From Thermoplasmata archaeon (GTDB taxonomy: Archaea > Thermoplasmatota > Thermoplasmata > Thermoplasmatales > Thermoplasmataceae), in assembly GCA_021802205.1 (NCBI GenBank), contig JAKAAT010000009.1, positions 1-42,241 on the forward strand: a stretch of DNA of 42,241 nucleotides, given 5' to 3'. Below the pieces are notes generated by a model. The model searched no databases, had not been told where the DNA came from, and saw nothing but the letters and a program-made list of their open reading frames with translations. The position numbers were made by a program, and so were the translations under genes. Below are positions 8,921-18,123 of the stretch, piece after piece; positions within the stretch are counted from its first letter, which is position 1; each line of letters starts with the position of its first letter.

Positions 8921-10927
8921 ATGCATTCTGGTAGCAAATCATTTTCAATTCAACTGCGCAATATTAAGGACAGTATAACATATGGCAAACTGGTTGTATT
9001 TATTGCTGCGCTTTTCTCAATTCTATTTTCATTTTATTCAATATTAAAGGCATATACAATTAATGCTTACGGATGGGACCTTGGATTGTATTCCCAGGCA
9101 TTTTATTCAACTCTTCACGGTAAGTTATTTTACACTAACCTTGCAGGTGGGAGTTATCTAGCAGAGCACTTCTCACTCTTCATGTTTGCAATTCTGCCAT
9201 TATTCTATCTGTATCCGAGTCCTTATATCCTGCTTGTTCTGCAATCGATATTTATAAGCTTTGCCTCTATTCCCTTATATTACCTTTCATTGAAAATTTT
9301 TTCTAAATACAGGTTCAATAATAGAAATCCTGAATTTTATGCCTTTATAATATCTATTGCCTTCATTCTTTCCCCATTAACTGAAAGCCCGGTATACTTT
9401 GATTTTCATATTATGATATTTTTACCATTTTTCTATTTCATGGCTATTTATTTTTATTTAGAAAAAAAAATATTTTTAAATATACTATTCCTCGCCCTAA
9501 TAGTTAGCCTCCATTCATCATTTATTTTTATAGTAATTATGACTATTTTAATGGAATTAATTCTTTTTTTAAGAAATAATACTGTGGATAGAAAAAATAT
9601 TAAAAAATTATATCTATTTTCCTCTGTTAGCATTATAATTCTTTTAATTTATTATGTTCTGGCTGCATTAATAAAGGGCAATATTAGTAATTCCTCAAGT
9701 ATACCCGTGTTTGTCAGCGGGCAGTCCGGATCAGCATCAAGAAATCTGGAAGGACTGCTGATAACCATGATTTACCATCCGGTAAAATTTCTTAATTTTA
9801 TTGTCTCCAATTATGAGATAAAGATAGTATTCCTAGTTCTGGCATTTATGTCTCTTGATTTTATCTCCTTTGATTTTCCCATTGGCCTTCTACCGGCTAT
9901 ACCATACTTAGCCTATGCAATGACATCATCATATATACCTTACTATTTCATGGGATATCAGTATTCCATGATGTTTATTCCCTTTGTTTTTGTAGCGGGC
10001 ATATTTGGAATAGAGAAACTAATGATTTCACAATCTACCAGCAATAAGGCAAAAAAGCACAAATTTAAGAATTTGAGAAATACATTTATAGCCATCACTG
10101 CATTTGCTATTGCATCTTTTATTGTTATATCACCAATATCACCTATTTCTGTTGAACCTTCTTCTATACATTCTATATACAGTGATTCCACAGGTTACAG
10201 GGAAATGGAGAACCATTTCATCTATTCTATTGCGGGTAACATTGATATGAACGCATCCCTGGTAACTGGTAACAGTCTTTATCCATTATTCTATAAGGAT
10301 TTGAATGCGACGGCATTCCCATACGGGAATATATCAATAGATACCCATTATAAATATATAATTGCAAATTTCAACGATGATCAGACGTATTTAAAAGACG
10401 GAAATAATATTTCCCTATCATATCTTGCAGTGAAGGACATGAATGATGGCTCATACGGTATATTTGCAGAGGGTTATGGAATTATAGCACTGGAATACAA
10501 TTATAAGGGCAGTCCAGTCCTGCAAGCACCATTTTCCATGAATTATACAAATGCAAAATTCAATACCACAGATAATACCCTATATGGTCCATTTCCAGAT
10601 AAAGGAATTTCAGAGTACCAGAAATTGAAACTGGAAGGAGATAATATATATACGGGTAACAGCACGTATTTACTTCCTGGGAATTACACATTTTCTTTTC
10701 AATTCAACGCAACCCGCAGTATTCCTGATATGAACATAACAGTGTATAGCAATCATGGAAAAAATATAATAGGGTATATGAATAATTCTTCCGAAATTAT
10801 TTCAGGGAATACAATTACAGTACATTTAACTATTGATAAGATTTATACAGGAGTTTTATATAAAATAAATAATATAAGTTCCAGCATGGTACTGTATAGA
10901 ATGTCTATATTTCGTTCGGCTCAATGA
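8921..10927 (+). CDS. DUF2079-like polytopic membrane protein
   Basis: A 668-residue protein: about ten hydrophobic segments in residues 25-430, then a polar, Asn/Ser/Thr-rich C-terminal region (about 430-668) likely outside the cell. The YGWDLGLYSQAFYSTLHGKLFY stretch near residues 47-68 and the HFSLFMFAILPLFYLYPSP segment resemble DUF2079 proteins, which have a GT-C glycosyltransferase-like fold. Many NxS/T sequons in the tail suggest it is itself glycosylated. Divergent from the flippase/GT2 pair, it may transfer a lipid-linked sugar at the outer face. Its enzyme activity is not established. Confidence 0.7.
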   Translation: MHSGSKSFSIQLRNIKDSITYGKLVVFIAALFSILFSFYSILKAYTINAYGWDLGLYSQAFYSTLHGKLFYTNLAGGSYLAEHFSLFMFAILPLFYLYPSPYILLVLQSIFISFASIPLYYLSLKIFSKYRFNNRNPEFYAFIISIAFILSPLTESPVYFDFHIMIFLPFFYFMAIYFYLEKKIFLNILFLALIVSLHSSFIFIVIMTILMELILFLRNNTVDRKNIKKLYLFSSVSIIILLIYYVLAALIKGNISNSSSIPVFVSGQSGSASRNLEGLLITMIYHPVKFLNFIVSNYEIKIVFLVLAFMSLDFISFDFPIGLLPAIPYLAYAMTSSYIPYYFMGYQYSMMFIPFVFVAGIFGIEKLMISQSTSNKAKKHKFKNLRNTFIAITAFAIASFIVISPISPISVEPSSIHSIYSDSTGYREMENHFIYSIAGNIDMNASLVTGNSLYPLFYKDLNATAFPYGNISIDTHYKYIIANFNDDQTYLKDGNNISLSYLAVKDMNDGSYGIFAEGYGIIALEYNYKGSPVLQAPFSMNYTNAKFNTTDNTLYGPFPDKGISEYQKLKLEGDNIYTGNSTYLLPGNYTFSFQFNATRSIPDMNITVYSNHGKNIIGYMNNSSEIISGNTITVHLTIDKIYTGVLYKINNISSSMVLYRMSIFRSAQ

Positions 10928-10970
10928 GATATATTTTATTGGAGGAAAGCCGGCGAATACTTTTAACCAA

Positions 10971-12689
10971 TCATTTTTTCAAGAATTTCATTAAATTCTT
11001 TAAATCCATTGTATTAATTACATCGTTCCTGGTAAGCCAGCCTCTTCTCGCAGTGCCCACACCGAGTTCCATATTATCATATCCATATATATTATGGGAA
11101 TCAGTGTTTATACAATAATAAACTCCATATTTGGAAGTTTTTAGAATGTTTTCATCGTTTAGATCCAGGCGTTCCGGGGAAGCGTTTATTTCCATTGCAG
11201 TTTTATATTTATAACAGTATTTTGCAACCTCATCTAGGTCAATTTGAAATGGCTGTCTTTCATTTATTAACCTGCCTGTTGGATGACCTAAAATATTTAC
11301 CATATTTGTTTTGATTGCATTTATAACCCTATCAGTCATATCATTTGTATCCATGTTGGTATCCATATGCACAGAAGCTATAACCACATCCATGGACTTC
11401 AATGTATTTTCATCCAGATCTAAACTTCCATCCTTGAGTATATCAACCTCAGCTCCCTTTAAAATTTTTATGTTATATCTATCAGCTAAACTGTCAATTT
11501 TTTTGAAATATTCCATGAACTGGTTATCATCTAGCCCATGGGCTATTTTTAAGTTTTTTGAATGATTTGTAATAGCTATATACTCATAATGCCTTTTTAT
11601 TGCTGCGGTTGCCATCTCTTCGGTGGTGTTCATACCATCACTTTCTGTTGTATGCAGATGCAGATCACCTCTTATCTCAGATAATTCAACTAATGAAGGA
11701 ATTTTATGTGATAATGCAATTTCTATTTCTCCACGGTCTTCACGCATTTCAGGCGGAATATAATCCATGCCCAGTTCTCTGTATATCGCATCTTCGTCTT
11801 TGCCCTCTATTATATTTTTATCACCGGAATACAATCCATATTCATTTAACTTATAATTGTGATCAATTGCAATCTTACGTACCTTTATGTTATGATCCTT
11901 GCTACCTGTGAAATATTGCAATGCTGAACCGAAGCTTCCAGGTTTTATCACCCTTAGATCACATGTGGTTCCTATATCAAGGAGCACGGTAGTTTTTGAT
12001 TCGCCCCTGACAACTATAGATTTTACACCTCCGTACTCAGTGAATAAATCCATTACCCTTTCCGGCCGTTCAGATATAACAAGTATATCAATATCTCCCA
12101 CCGTTTCCCTCATTCTCCGGGTTGATCCAGCTATCTCACATCTGGATACTATGTTTTCAGATAAGAGATACGATACAATCTTTCTGGCTTCATTTAATCC
12201 AGTGCTCAATAAAATTCTAGATCCTGTGGCAGATATCATTGATATGTTTTTCAGGATAAGGGCCTCGCTTTTTTCTCCAAAACCAGGGATATCCCTTATT
12301 TTATGTTCCTCCGCGGCTTTTTTTAGGTCAGCAATATTTTTTATGCCAAGTTTATCATATAGAATCATTGCCTTTTTAGGCCCAAATCCCTCCATGCCGG
12401 AAAATTCACTGAAATCCACCGGAAACCTGTGTTTTAAATCCTCATATTTAGCAATTTTTCCGGTTGTTAGATACTCTTCAATGTGTTCTGCAAGTCCTTT
12501 TCCGATTCCGGGGATCTCCATCAATCCCTTTATTCCATTCTTTTCATAGATTTCTGAAATGTCATCCTGCATTGATTCTATGGATCTTGCAGCCCTCTGG
12601 TAAGCAAGTGCCTCAAAACGTGCTTTCTCATCAGTGCTCAGCATATAATACATTTCATTGAACATGCGGGATAGTTCCACATTCTTCAT
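10971..12689 (-). CDS. polX: Family X DNA polymerase with PHP domain (PolX)
   Basis: Probable gap-filling repair polymerase with 3'-5' exonuclease or AP-processing activity. In order: helix-hairpin-helix motifs (IPGIGKGLAEHI near 59, MEGFGPKKA near 99), the nucleotidyltransferase palm with GSTRR (188-192) and Asp199/Asp201 in VGDIDIL plus Asp244, then a PHP domain with HLHTTESDG (343-352), NHSK (His376), GAEVDI (Glu414), SVHMD (His441), GHPTGR (His469) and NTDSHN near the end. All expected metal ligands appear present. The 572 residues match bacterial and archaeal PolX. It stands alone on the minus strand and converges with the DUF2079 gene. Confidence 0.92.
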   Translation of the reverse strand: MKNVELSRMFNEMYYMLSTDEKARFEALAYQRAARSIESMQDDISEIYEKNGIKGLMEIPGIGKGLAEHIEEYLTTGKIAKYEDLKHRFPVDFSEFSGMEGFGPKKAMILYDKLGIKNIADLKKAAEEHKIRDIPGFGEKSEALILKNISMISATGSRILLSTGLNEARKIVSYLLSENIVSRCEIAGSTRRMRETVGDIDILVISERPERVMDLFTEYGGVKSIVVRGESKTTVLLDIGTTCDLRVIKPGSFGSALQYFTGSKDHNIKVRKIAIDHNYKLNEYGLYSGDKNIIEGKDEDAIYRELGMDYIPPEMREDRGEIEIALSHKIPSLVELSEIRGDLHLHTTESDGMNTTEEMATAAIKRHYEYIAITNHSKNLKIAHGLDDNQFMEYFKKIDSLADRYNIKILKGAEVDILKDGSLDLDENTLKSMDVVIASVHMDTNMDTNDMTDRVINAIKTNMVNILGHPTGRLINERQPFQIDLDEVAKYCYKYKTAMEINASPERLDLNDENILKTSKYGVYYCINTDSHNIYGYDNMELGVGTARRGWLTRNDVINTMDLKNLMKFLKK

Positions 12690-12764
12690 GATTGATAAAC
12701 AGGTATAAAGATAAAAAGCTATTGCATAATTTTATTGTTATTGAATCAGAGGAACTTCTCATGA

Positions 12765-13145
12765 TTATTTCAGATCTAAAGTCCTTTTGATTCCTAGCAT
12801 GACAGCATAGTTGCTGATTATACCAATTGATAAGAGCATTTGAATGTATGGCATAAATTCACCGTAAAAATTACTGGATTTGAATATTATAAATCCGGTT
12901 CCTGTTAATATTGTTGTTATTATCAGTATAGTATTTACTGTTGCAAGATGTTTCAATCTAGATATGTTTTTTACCATGAGATAGGACACTGCAGCCATAA
13001 TGAGAAGCAATATTCCGGTGAATATATGGAAAACTAAAACTGGTGAATTAATTGCATCATATATCTGGGATAAATAAAATCCTGTCATAATCTGCAAAAG
13101 TGTTATTCCGGACGTTGCCCAAAGAATTTTTTCTATATTATTCAA
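12765..13145 (-). CDS. Small four-helix membrane protein, unknown function
   Basis: A 126-residue protein with four hydrophobic helices (about 8-28, 36-60, 68-88, 100-118). I do not recognise the family. Two histidines (VFHIFTG and LKHLAT) sit at helix edges and could bind haem or metal, but this is speculation. The TTG start is supported by a GAGGT ribosome site seven bases upstream. The gene begins 25 nt after the S9 peptidase stop on the same strand, so it is probably co-transcribed. Confidence 0.65.
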   Translation of the reverse strand: MNNIEKILWATSGITLLQIMTGFYLSQIYDAINSPVLVFHIFTGILLLIMAAVSYLMVKNISRLKHLATVNTILIITTILTGTGFIIFKSSNFYGEFMPYIQMLLSIGIISNYAVMLGIKRTLDLK

Positions 13146-13170
13146 ATATGTACCTCTTAATCACCATTCT

Positions 13171-14934
13171 TTATTTATATTCATTAAAGAAATCTATTGT
13201 TTCCTTATATTGCTGAATCATATGATCCTTTTCTCTGAAACCGTGGCCCTCCCTTGGATAAACCAGAAGTCTGACCTGTTTTCCCTTTTCCTTGAGGAAT
13301 CTATAAAACTCATAATACTGTCCAATAGGCACATAAGGGTCTTCAACGCCATGCATGAGAAGTATCGGAGTTTTTACATCATGATCCATTCTTATGGCAG
13401 AAAACTTATCGTAAAGATTAAAACTATATGGATCCTCATTCATATGTATCCTATCCCAGTTATACAGATTCGATACCCCGTGGAAACTTATCCAGTCCGA
13501 GATTCCATATAAGGACACGGAGGCCCTGAATATATCAGATTTCATGATAGCAAGTGCGGACATATAACCTCCGTAGGATCCACCTGTTATGTAAATCCTA
13601 TCAGTATCCACCAGTCCGGAAGCTTTGAGATATTCTATTCCGGAAATGATATCCTCAAAATCCATCCCACCGAGATCGCCTATGTTGGATTCTGCATAGT
13701 TTCTCCCCACGCCAATGCTACCGCGGTAATTAGGAAGAAATACTGAGAATCCGGCTCCTGAATAAAGAGTAGTTCTATCCATGAAAGCTGAGTATGAAAA
13801 TGATGTGGGTCCACCGTGTATATATACTATCAATGGATTTTTCTCGTTCTCACATCTGAGGAATCCGTAAATGATTTTCCCATCTTTGGATTTCCACTCA
13901 ACCCTTCTGGAGGGATAAGCCTTCAATTTCTGGAGTTCGCTGTTTATTGATGACCTTACCATACGATTTTTATTTATGAGAACCACTTCGGCTATGTCAT
14001 TTTCATTGGAGTATGAAAATACAGCAAGTTCTCCATTAATTGCAAATGACGGTGAAAACACAGGATAAACTATGCCAGATCCTTCCCATATTATATTGTT
14101 ATCCTCTAGCGACCTTATTTTGAAACCGCCCATCTTATTTTCAAGAACATACGTTTTATTATTGTTGAATATTACATGTGAAATAGTAAATTCTGAATTT
14201 TCTGTGAGATTTTTTGCCATCCCATTCTCAATAAGGATTATGTCACCGGATATTACGCCCCTATCGCTCATTATTGACTCGAGAACAGAAACCCTGCTTC
14301 CGGAAACTGAAATTTTGCCTATCTGCCTGAATCCGGGGTCATAAACGGTTTCTACTTTTCCATTAAGGTCTATTCTGGATAATTTTGCGGTATACCAGCA
14401 GCTCTCCATGGGATTTTCAGATGTTACTGCATATATTGAGCTGCCATCGGTATTAAATTCCCATATATGGATATTCTCTGTTATTTTTTTTATTCCGGTA
14501 TTTAAGTCAAGCATGTACAATTCAATTAACCGATCGCTCTCTTCGAAGAAATATGCATCAGCTTCTTTCTTTTCCTTCTTTGCCTTCCCTGAAAAAATAA
14601 TTCTTTTTCCCATCCATAGAGCCTGATCTATATCTCCATTGAAATTTATCTCCAATCCTGTTCCTTCTGTGCTGAATATATTAATTTTCCCGCCGGTCGT
14701 ATAAAGCAATCTTCCATCAGCGGAAAAATCCATATATCCAATTCCGGATGCATCTATTCTATGCTGAAGCTTTAACTCTGGATCGTAGATATAAATGGAT
14801 TTATTTACTTCCTTTTTTCTGTAAAGCTTATAATTGTCAGAAACCAGGGCAGCAATGGCTGTTCCATCTTTGTTTATAATTACGCTCTCTATATTTTTAA
14901 ATTTTAAAAAATCTTCAACAGTTTGGTCTTCCAT
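13171..14934 (-). CDS. S9-family serine peptidase (acylaminoacyl/oligopeptidase type)
   Basis: A 587-residue prolyl-oligopeptidase-clan enzyme with an N-terminal beta-propeller-like region (about 1-340) and a C-terminal alpha/beta hydrolase. The nucleophile elbow GGSYGGY, the acid in HGVEDPYVP and the histidine in REGHGFREKDH form the expected Ser-Asp-His triad, and IVYIHGGPTSFSY forms the oxyanion region. No signal peptide is seen, so a cytoplasmic role in peptide recycling is likely for this protein-scavenging lifestyle. It is the first gene of a two-gene unit with the small membrane protein. A TTAAATAAT box lies about 24 nt before the ATG. Confidence 0.88.
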   Translation of the reverse strand: MEDQTVEDFLKFKNIESVIINKDGTAIAALVSDNYKLYRKKEVNKSIYIYDPELKLQHRIDASGIGYMDFSADGRLLYTTGGKINIFSTEGTGLEINFNGDIDQALWMGKRIIFSGKAKKEKKEADAYFFEESDRLIELYMLDLNTGIKKITENIHIWEFNTDGSSIYAVTSENPMESCWYTAKLSRIDLNGKVETVYDPGFRQIGKISVSGSRVSVLESIMSDRGVISGDIILIENGMAKNLTENSEFTISHVIFNNNKTYVLENKMGGFKIRSLEDNNIIWEGSGIVYPVFSPSFAINGELAVFSYSNENDIAEVVLINKNRMVRSSINSELQKLKAYPSRRVEWKSKDGKIIYGFLRCENEKNPLIVYIHGGPTSFSYSAFMDRTTLYSGAGFSVFLPNYRGSIGVGRNYAESNIGDLGGMDFEDIISGIEYLKASGLVDTDRIYITGGSYGGYMSALAIMKSDIFRASVSLYGISDWISFHGVSNLYNWDRIHMNEDPYSFNLYDKFSAIRMDHDVKTPILLMHGVEDPYVPIGQYYEFYRFLKEKGKQVRLLVYPREGHGFREKDHMIQQYKETIDFFNEYK

Positions 14935-15082
14935 AATCTGATAATGGCTTTCATTATTTAATTTTATACGTTGCTCTTCTCTGTAGAGTCTCTGAATTTA
15001 CTGCCATATCCCCATAGTATAATATAGACATTTGTTGCATGTATTCAGGAATGTAGATATTTATAATCACATTGGCTGTTAC

Positions 15083-15149
15083 ATTGCAAATATTTTCAAA
15101 AATATTTTAATTAATTAAATTTTATTGCATATTTGATTCCTTTATTGCA
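15083..15149. promoter_or_regulatory. Three spaced ATTGCA repeats in a divergent promoter region
   Basis: ATTGCA occurs at 15083, 15124 and 15144. The last two sit in TTTATTGCA copies 20 bp apart, and the first is 41 bp from the second, close to whole helical turns. The 283-bp gap between the S9 peptidase and XdhC-like genes has no ORF, so this is a plausible operator; the regulator is unknown and the region is very AT-rich. Confidence 0.3.
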
Positions 15150-15232
15150 AAGAAATATAACAAATTTGATATTTTAGCTTGTATCGGAATAATTTTTGAA
15201 AAAAGCTTTAAGTAATTATGTATTTGAAAAAT

Positions 15233-15979
15233 ATGTATGATGATATAATTTCCATGCAAGCTGACCTGCAGGCGGGCAGGAAGGATTATGCTATTGCAAC
15301 TGTAATAAAAACAGCTGGCTCTTCCATAGCAAAGCCGGGATTTAAAATTCTGATAACAGGGGGAACGGTGATATACGGAACCCTGGGCAGTCCATCACTG
15401 GATAATGTTGTTTTAAAAGAGGCTGAAAAAGTAATAGAAAAAAATGAAACAAAATATTTAAAAATCGCACTGGACAAAGATAATACAACCTCGGATTATG
15501 CAATGAATACTACCTGTGGCGGCATGATAGAGCTTTTTATTGAGCCATATGTGCACCGAAGGAGCATGGTTATACTCGTCGAATCATTTAACGATAAACT
15601 GCTTGATGCACTTAAGGCGCTTGTATCATACACAGGCTTGACCCCTGAGGTCTATAATATTAATAATGAAAATGACTCAAAACATATAATGGAATCCGAT
15701 TTCACCGATGATTTCGTATTATTAATTACAAAAACAGAAAATGAAATACCGTATATATCGCACTTTCTTATTAAAAAACCCAGATATCTGGCAATTGTCT
15801 CCAGCAGAAACAGGTTTAACAGAGACATGGAAACTGTACTCAGAGAACACCCGGATGCTGATAAAAATGCCATAAAATGCCCGGCGGGATTATCCATAAA
15901 TGCTATTACAGTTAAAGAAATTGCAGTGAGCATAGTGGCTGAAATAATAATGGAAAAAAATAATAATAATTTAAAATAA
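15233..15979 (+). CDS. XdhC/CoxI-family protein
   Basis: Resembles XdhC/CoxI, which prepare or insert the sulfurated molybdenum cofactor in xanthine or CO dehydrogenases. The N-terminal ATVIKTAGSSIAKPGFKILI and GSPSLDNVVLKEA segments match the XdhC_CoxI domain; the C-terminal half (ILVESF onward) looks like the associated Rossmann domain. The ORF track starts at ATG 15218; I prefer ATG 15233 (248 residues) because TTTAAGTAA lies about 21 nt before it, but this is uncertain. No molybdenum hydroxylase subunits are in the window, so its client enzyme lies elsewhere or its role differs. It converges with queD, with one base between the stops. Confidence 0.72.
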   Translation: MYDDIISMQADLQAGRKDYAIATVIKTAGSSIAKPGFKILITGGTVIYGTLGSPSLDNVVLKEAEKVIEKNETKYLKIALDKDNTTSDYAMNTTCGGMIELFIEPYVHRRSMVILVESFNDKLLDALKALVSYTGLTPEVYNINNENDSKHIMESDFTDDFVLLITKTENEIPYISHFLIKKPRYLAIVSSRNRFNRDMETVLREHPDADKNAIKCPAGLSINAITVKEIAVSIVAEIIMEKNNNNLK

Positions 15980-15980
15980 T

Positions 15981-16451
15981 TTATTCTGTATAGGAGGCCA
16001 GATTTCCCGGTCCTTCATGTATAACAATTTTCATCCTAAAATCCTTTAAGATATCCTGGATTTTCTTATGAATTTCAATATAGCAATATTTTGCTATGTA
16101 TTCTGCCGTATCCGCCGGATAGGGGAATATAAAAACATCATTTTCTGGCATCGTTCCCCTGTATCTTCCCCTTACTACTATATCAAGCATGCCGTTAATA
16201 CTGCTGTCACGTATGTCCTTCTCAGGTACCATGAATTTATGATCCATATTATCTATTACCGGTTTTATGGCCTTCTTGACTATGGTAAAATCCATTAACA
16301 TGCCCGAATCTTCTATAATCCCGGAGTCAATCAGAATATCTATTGAATAATCATGCCCGTGGAATTTTTTGCATTTTTCGTTGTCCGGGACATAATGTCC
16401 TGAGCTCCAGGTTAACCCTTTCAGTCTTCCTGTAATTTCTATACCGTACAT
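15981..16451 (-). CDS. queD: 6-carboxy-tetrahydropterin synthase / PTPS family
   Basis: Expected to convert dihydroneopterin triphosphate to 6-carboxytetrahydropterin on the way to preQ0. From the preferred start, zinc ligands are His19 (SGHYVP), His31 and His33 (FHGHDY), with catalytic Cys27 just before. The C-terminal VIHEGPG carries the conserved Glu. The ORF track begins at a GTG (16460) that lies inside a GGGTGA ribosome site; ATG 16451 follows at proper spacing, giving 156 residues. Last gene of the queE-folE-queD run. A pterin-making PTPS role is possible, but the neighbours favour QueD. Confidence 0.87.
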   Translation of the reverse strand: MYGIEITGRLKGLTWSSGHYVPDNEKCKKFHGHDYSIDILIDSGIIEDSGMLMDFTIVKKAIKPVIDNMDHKFMVPEKDIRDSSINGMLDIVVRGRYRGTMPENDVFIFPYPADTAEYIAKYCYIEIHKKIQDILKDFRMKIVIHEGPGNLASYTE

Positions 16452-16452
16452 T

Positions 16453-17028
16453 TTATTCACCCATCATCTTCAAAGCTTCTGACTTCAGCGATTCCAGTTC
16501 CTTCTTCACGATATCATTATACTTAACAGATGATGTCACCATTGTGGCACCTTCCTGCCTGACACCGCGCATCATCATGCACATATGCTGCCCCTTGGCT
16601 GTAACCATTACAAAGAGCGGATTCAGATTTTCATATAACAGTTCAACTATTTCGGATGTCATATTTTCCTGCAACTGGGGCTTGCTGGCTATCTTGTTAA
16701 CCGCCCTGACAAGTTTGCTCACCCCTGCTATATACCCTGATGGTTTCGGCAGATATGCTATATTTACCGTGCCGAAAAACGGAAGCAAATGATGGGAACA
16801 CATTGAATAAAATGAAATATTCTTCATGATAACCATGCTCTCATGGCCAGAAACCTTGAATTTTGTAAAGGCAAAATTCCTTGTCCCGTACCATTCTCTG
16901 TAAAAATTTTCAATTCTGCCGGGTGTATTCTTTAATTCTTCTTCATTGAACCATCCATACTCATTATGCAAGTTGTATACAAGCTGTTCTATGCTGTCAC
17001 GCAGTATTTTTTCGTTTTTTTGTTCCAT
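16453..17028 (-). CDS. folE: GTP cyclohydrolase I (type IA)
   Basis: Makes 7,8-dihydroneopterin triphosphate from GTP, the entry step for preQ0 and pterins. In 191 residues, zinc ligands Cys77 and His80 (SMCSHHLLPF) and Cys150 (HMCMMMRGV) are all present, as is the GYIAGVSKLVR motif, so this is the classical FolE fold and not the MptA/FolE2 type that many archaea use. The ATG directly follows the queE stop with an AGAGGTG site in the end of queE, indicating coupled translation. Gene order queE-folE-queD places it in 7-deazaguanine synthesis. Confidence 0.92.
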   Translation of the reverse strand: MEQKNEKILRDSIEQLVYNLHNEYGWFNEEELKNTPGRIENFYREWYGTRNFAFTKFKVSGHESMVIMKNISFYSMCSHHLLPFFGTVNIAYLPKPSGYIAGVSKLVRAVNKIASKPQLQENMTSEIVELLYENLNPLFVMVTAKGQHMCMMMRGVRQEGATMVTSSVKYNDIVKKELESLKSEALKMMGE

Positions 17029-17670
17029 TTAAACACCTCTTTTGTTTCCGAATATATATTTATGCTCCTGTAGCATTAATCTTGCATTTGCGGGAGCACA
17101 TTCTATAAATTTGTCTGCAAGCCATTCAATATCAGTGCCGTACACAGGTTGAATGACTATTCCTATATCAGGTGGTATTCCTTTTATCTCTTTCATTGCA
17201 ACGTTAAAATCATCTATGTCATTTACAACAAATTTCAAATAATCTCTATGCTCCATGTATTTTAAATTATTATTATTGAACTTCCTGTACATCCCTGATG
17301 ATGGCAATTTGAAATCAATATCTTTTCTTACACGTCTGTAATCAGGAAGAAATTTTTTGATATCCAGGCTCCCCGAGGTTTCTAGAAGTATGTTATATTT
17401 ATTTGATAAAATACTGACCAGACTATTAACTTCATTCTGTAATAATGGCTCACCCCCTGTAAGGCAAATCCATTTTACCATTTTCTTTGAAAGATTGTTC
17501 ACTGCATCGACAATTTCATTCAGGTTCATTTCCTTTCCCTCATTGAATGAATACTTTGTATCACACCATGAACATCTCAGGTTGCAATACTCTGTTCTCA
17601 CAAATACCATTTTTTCTCCGGTGTAGTAACCTTCTCCCTGGACGCTTAAAAAAATTTCATTGATTTTCAT
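17029..17670 (-). CDS. queE: 7-carboxy-7-deazaguanine synthase (radical SAM)
   Basis: Radical-SAM ring contraction of 6-carboxytetrahydropterin to 7-carboxy-7-deazaguanine. The 213-residue protein has the CxxxCxxC cluster motif at Cys29, Cys33 and Cys36 (YCNLRCSWCD) and the glycine-rich TGGEPLL SAM motif, and starts with the typical KINEIFLSVQGEGYYTG. Length is normal for QueE. It lies 14 nt after the PPC-domain gene and directly before folE. queC, needed for preQ0, is not in the window. Confidence 0.93.
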   Translation of the reverse strand: MKINEIFLSVQGEGYYTGEKMVFVRTEYCNLRCSWCDTKYSFNEGKEMNLNEIVDAVNNLSKKMVKWICLTGGEPLLQNEVNSLVSILSNKYNILLETSGSLDIKKFLPDYRRVRKDIDFKLPSSGMYRKFNNNNLKYMEHRDYLKFVVNDIDDFNVAMKEIKGIPPDIGIVIQPVYGTDIEWLADKFIECAPANARLMLQEHKYIFGNKRGV

Positions 17671-17684
17671 ATAATTTCAATAAT

Positions 17685-18101
17685 TTATTTTATATTCAGC
17701 TCCTTGAGGGTTGATTTATCATTATATTTTCTGGTAAATTTAACCGTTTCAAATTTTGTAATTTTTATCTCCATCAAGGGATCTGCAACACCGTTGAAGA
17801 AATGTCCCCCGTAAAGCTGATGATCCTTCCTTGCAACTCCTATATGTATATGAAACCTGTTCTCGTCATCGGCAATTGAGCCATGGAATGCAACAAGTTC
17901 ACATCTTTCAACTATGGTCAGTTCATCGTATTTATTTATATTCCAGTAACCAATTTTTAGGTCCTTTACCATTCCGATGCCCATGTCTATAAAACCGGAT
18001 TTTATTTTATATTTATCAACAAGTTTGTTTAAATTTTCAATTACATCTTCACCTGCATCGAATTTAGCAACTATTATATTATTTTCAATATTATCCTGCA
18101 T
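17685..18101 (-). CDS. PPC-domain (DUF296) protein
   Basis: A protein of about 138 residues made of a single PPC/DUF296 domain, a trimeric fold also found in plant AT-hook DNA-binding proteins. The FHIHIGVARKDHQLYGGHF segment holds the conserved histidines that may bind metal. Bacterial and archaeal stand-alone members have no settled function. I prefer ATG 18101 over the TTG at 18110. It lies between a small membrane protein and queE in one apparent operon, but nothing in the sequence links it directly to queuosine chemistry. Confidence 0.75.
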   Translation of the reverse strand: MQDNIENNIIVAKFDAGEDVIENLNKLVDKYKIKSGFIDMGIGMVKDLKIGYWNINKYDELTIVERCELVAFHGSIADDENRFHIHIGVARKDHQLYGGHFFNGVADPLMEIKITKFETVKFTRKYNDKSTLKELNIK

Positions 18102-18123
18102 AGTTTGCAATTCAAAAGCAATA

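Noticed and set aside
11899-12549. 216-residue plus-strand ORF opposite PolX
   Set aside because: It is the antisense shadow of the well-supported PolX gene and shows no recognisable domain.
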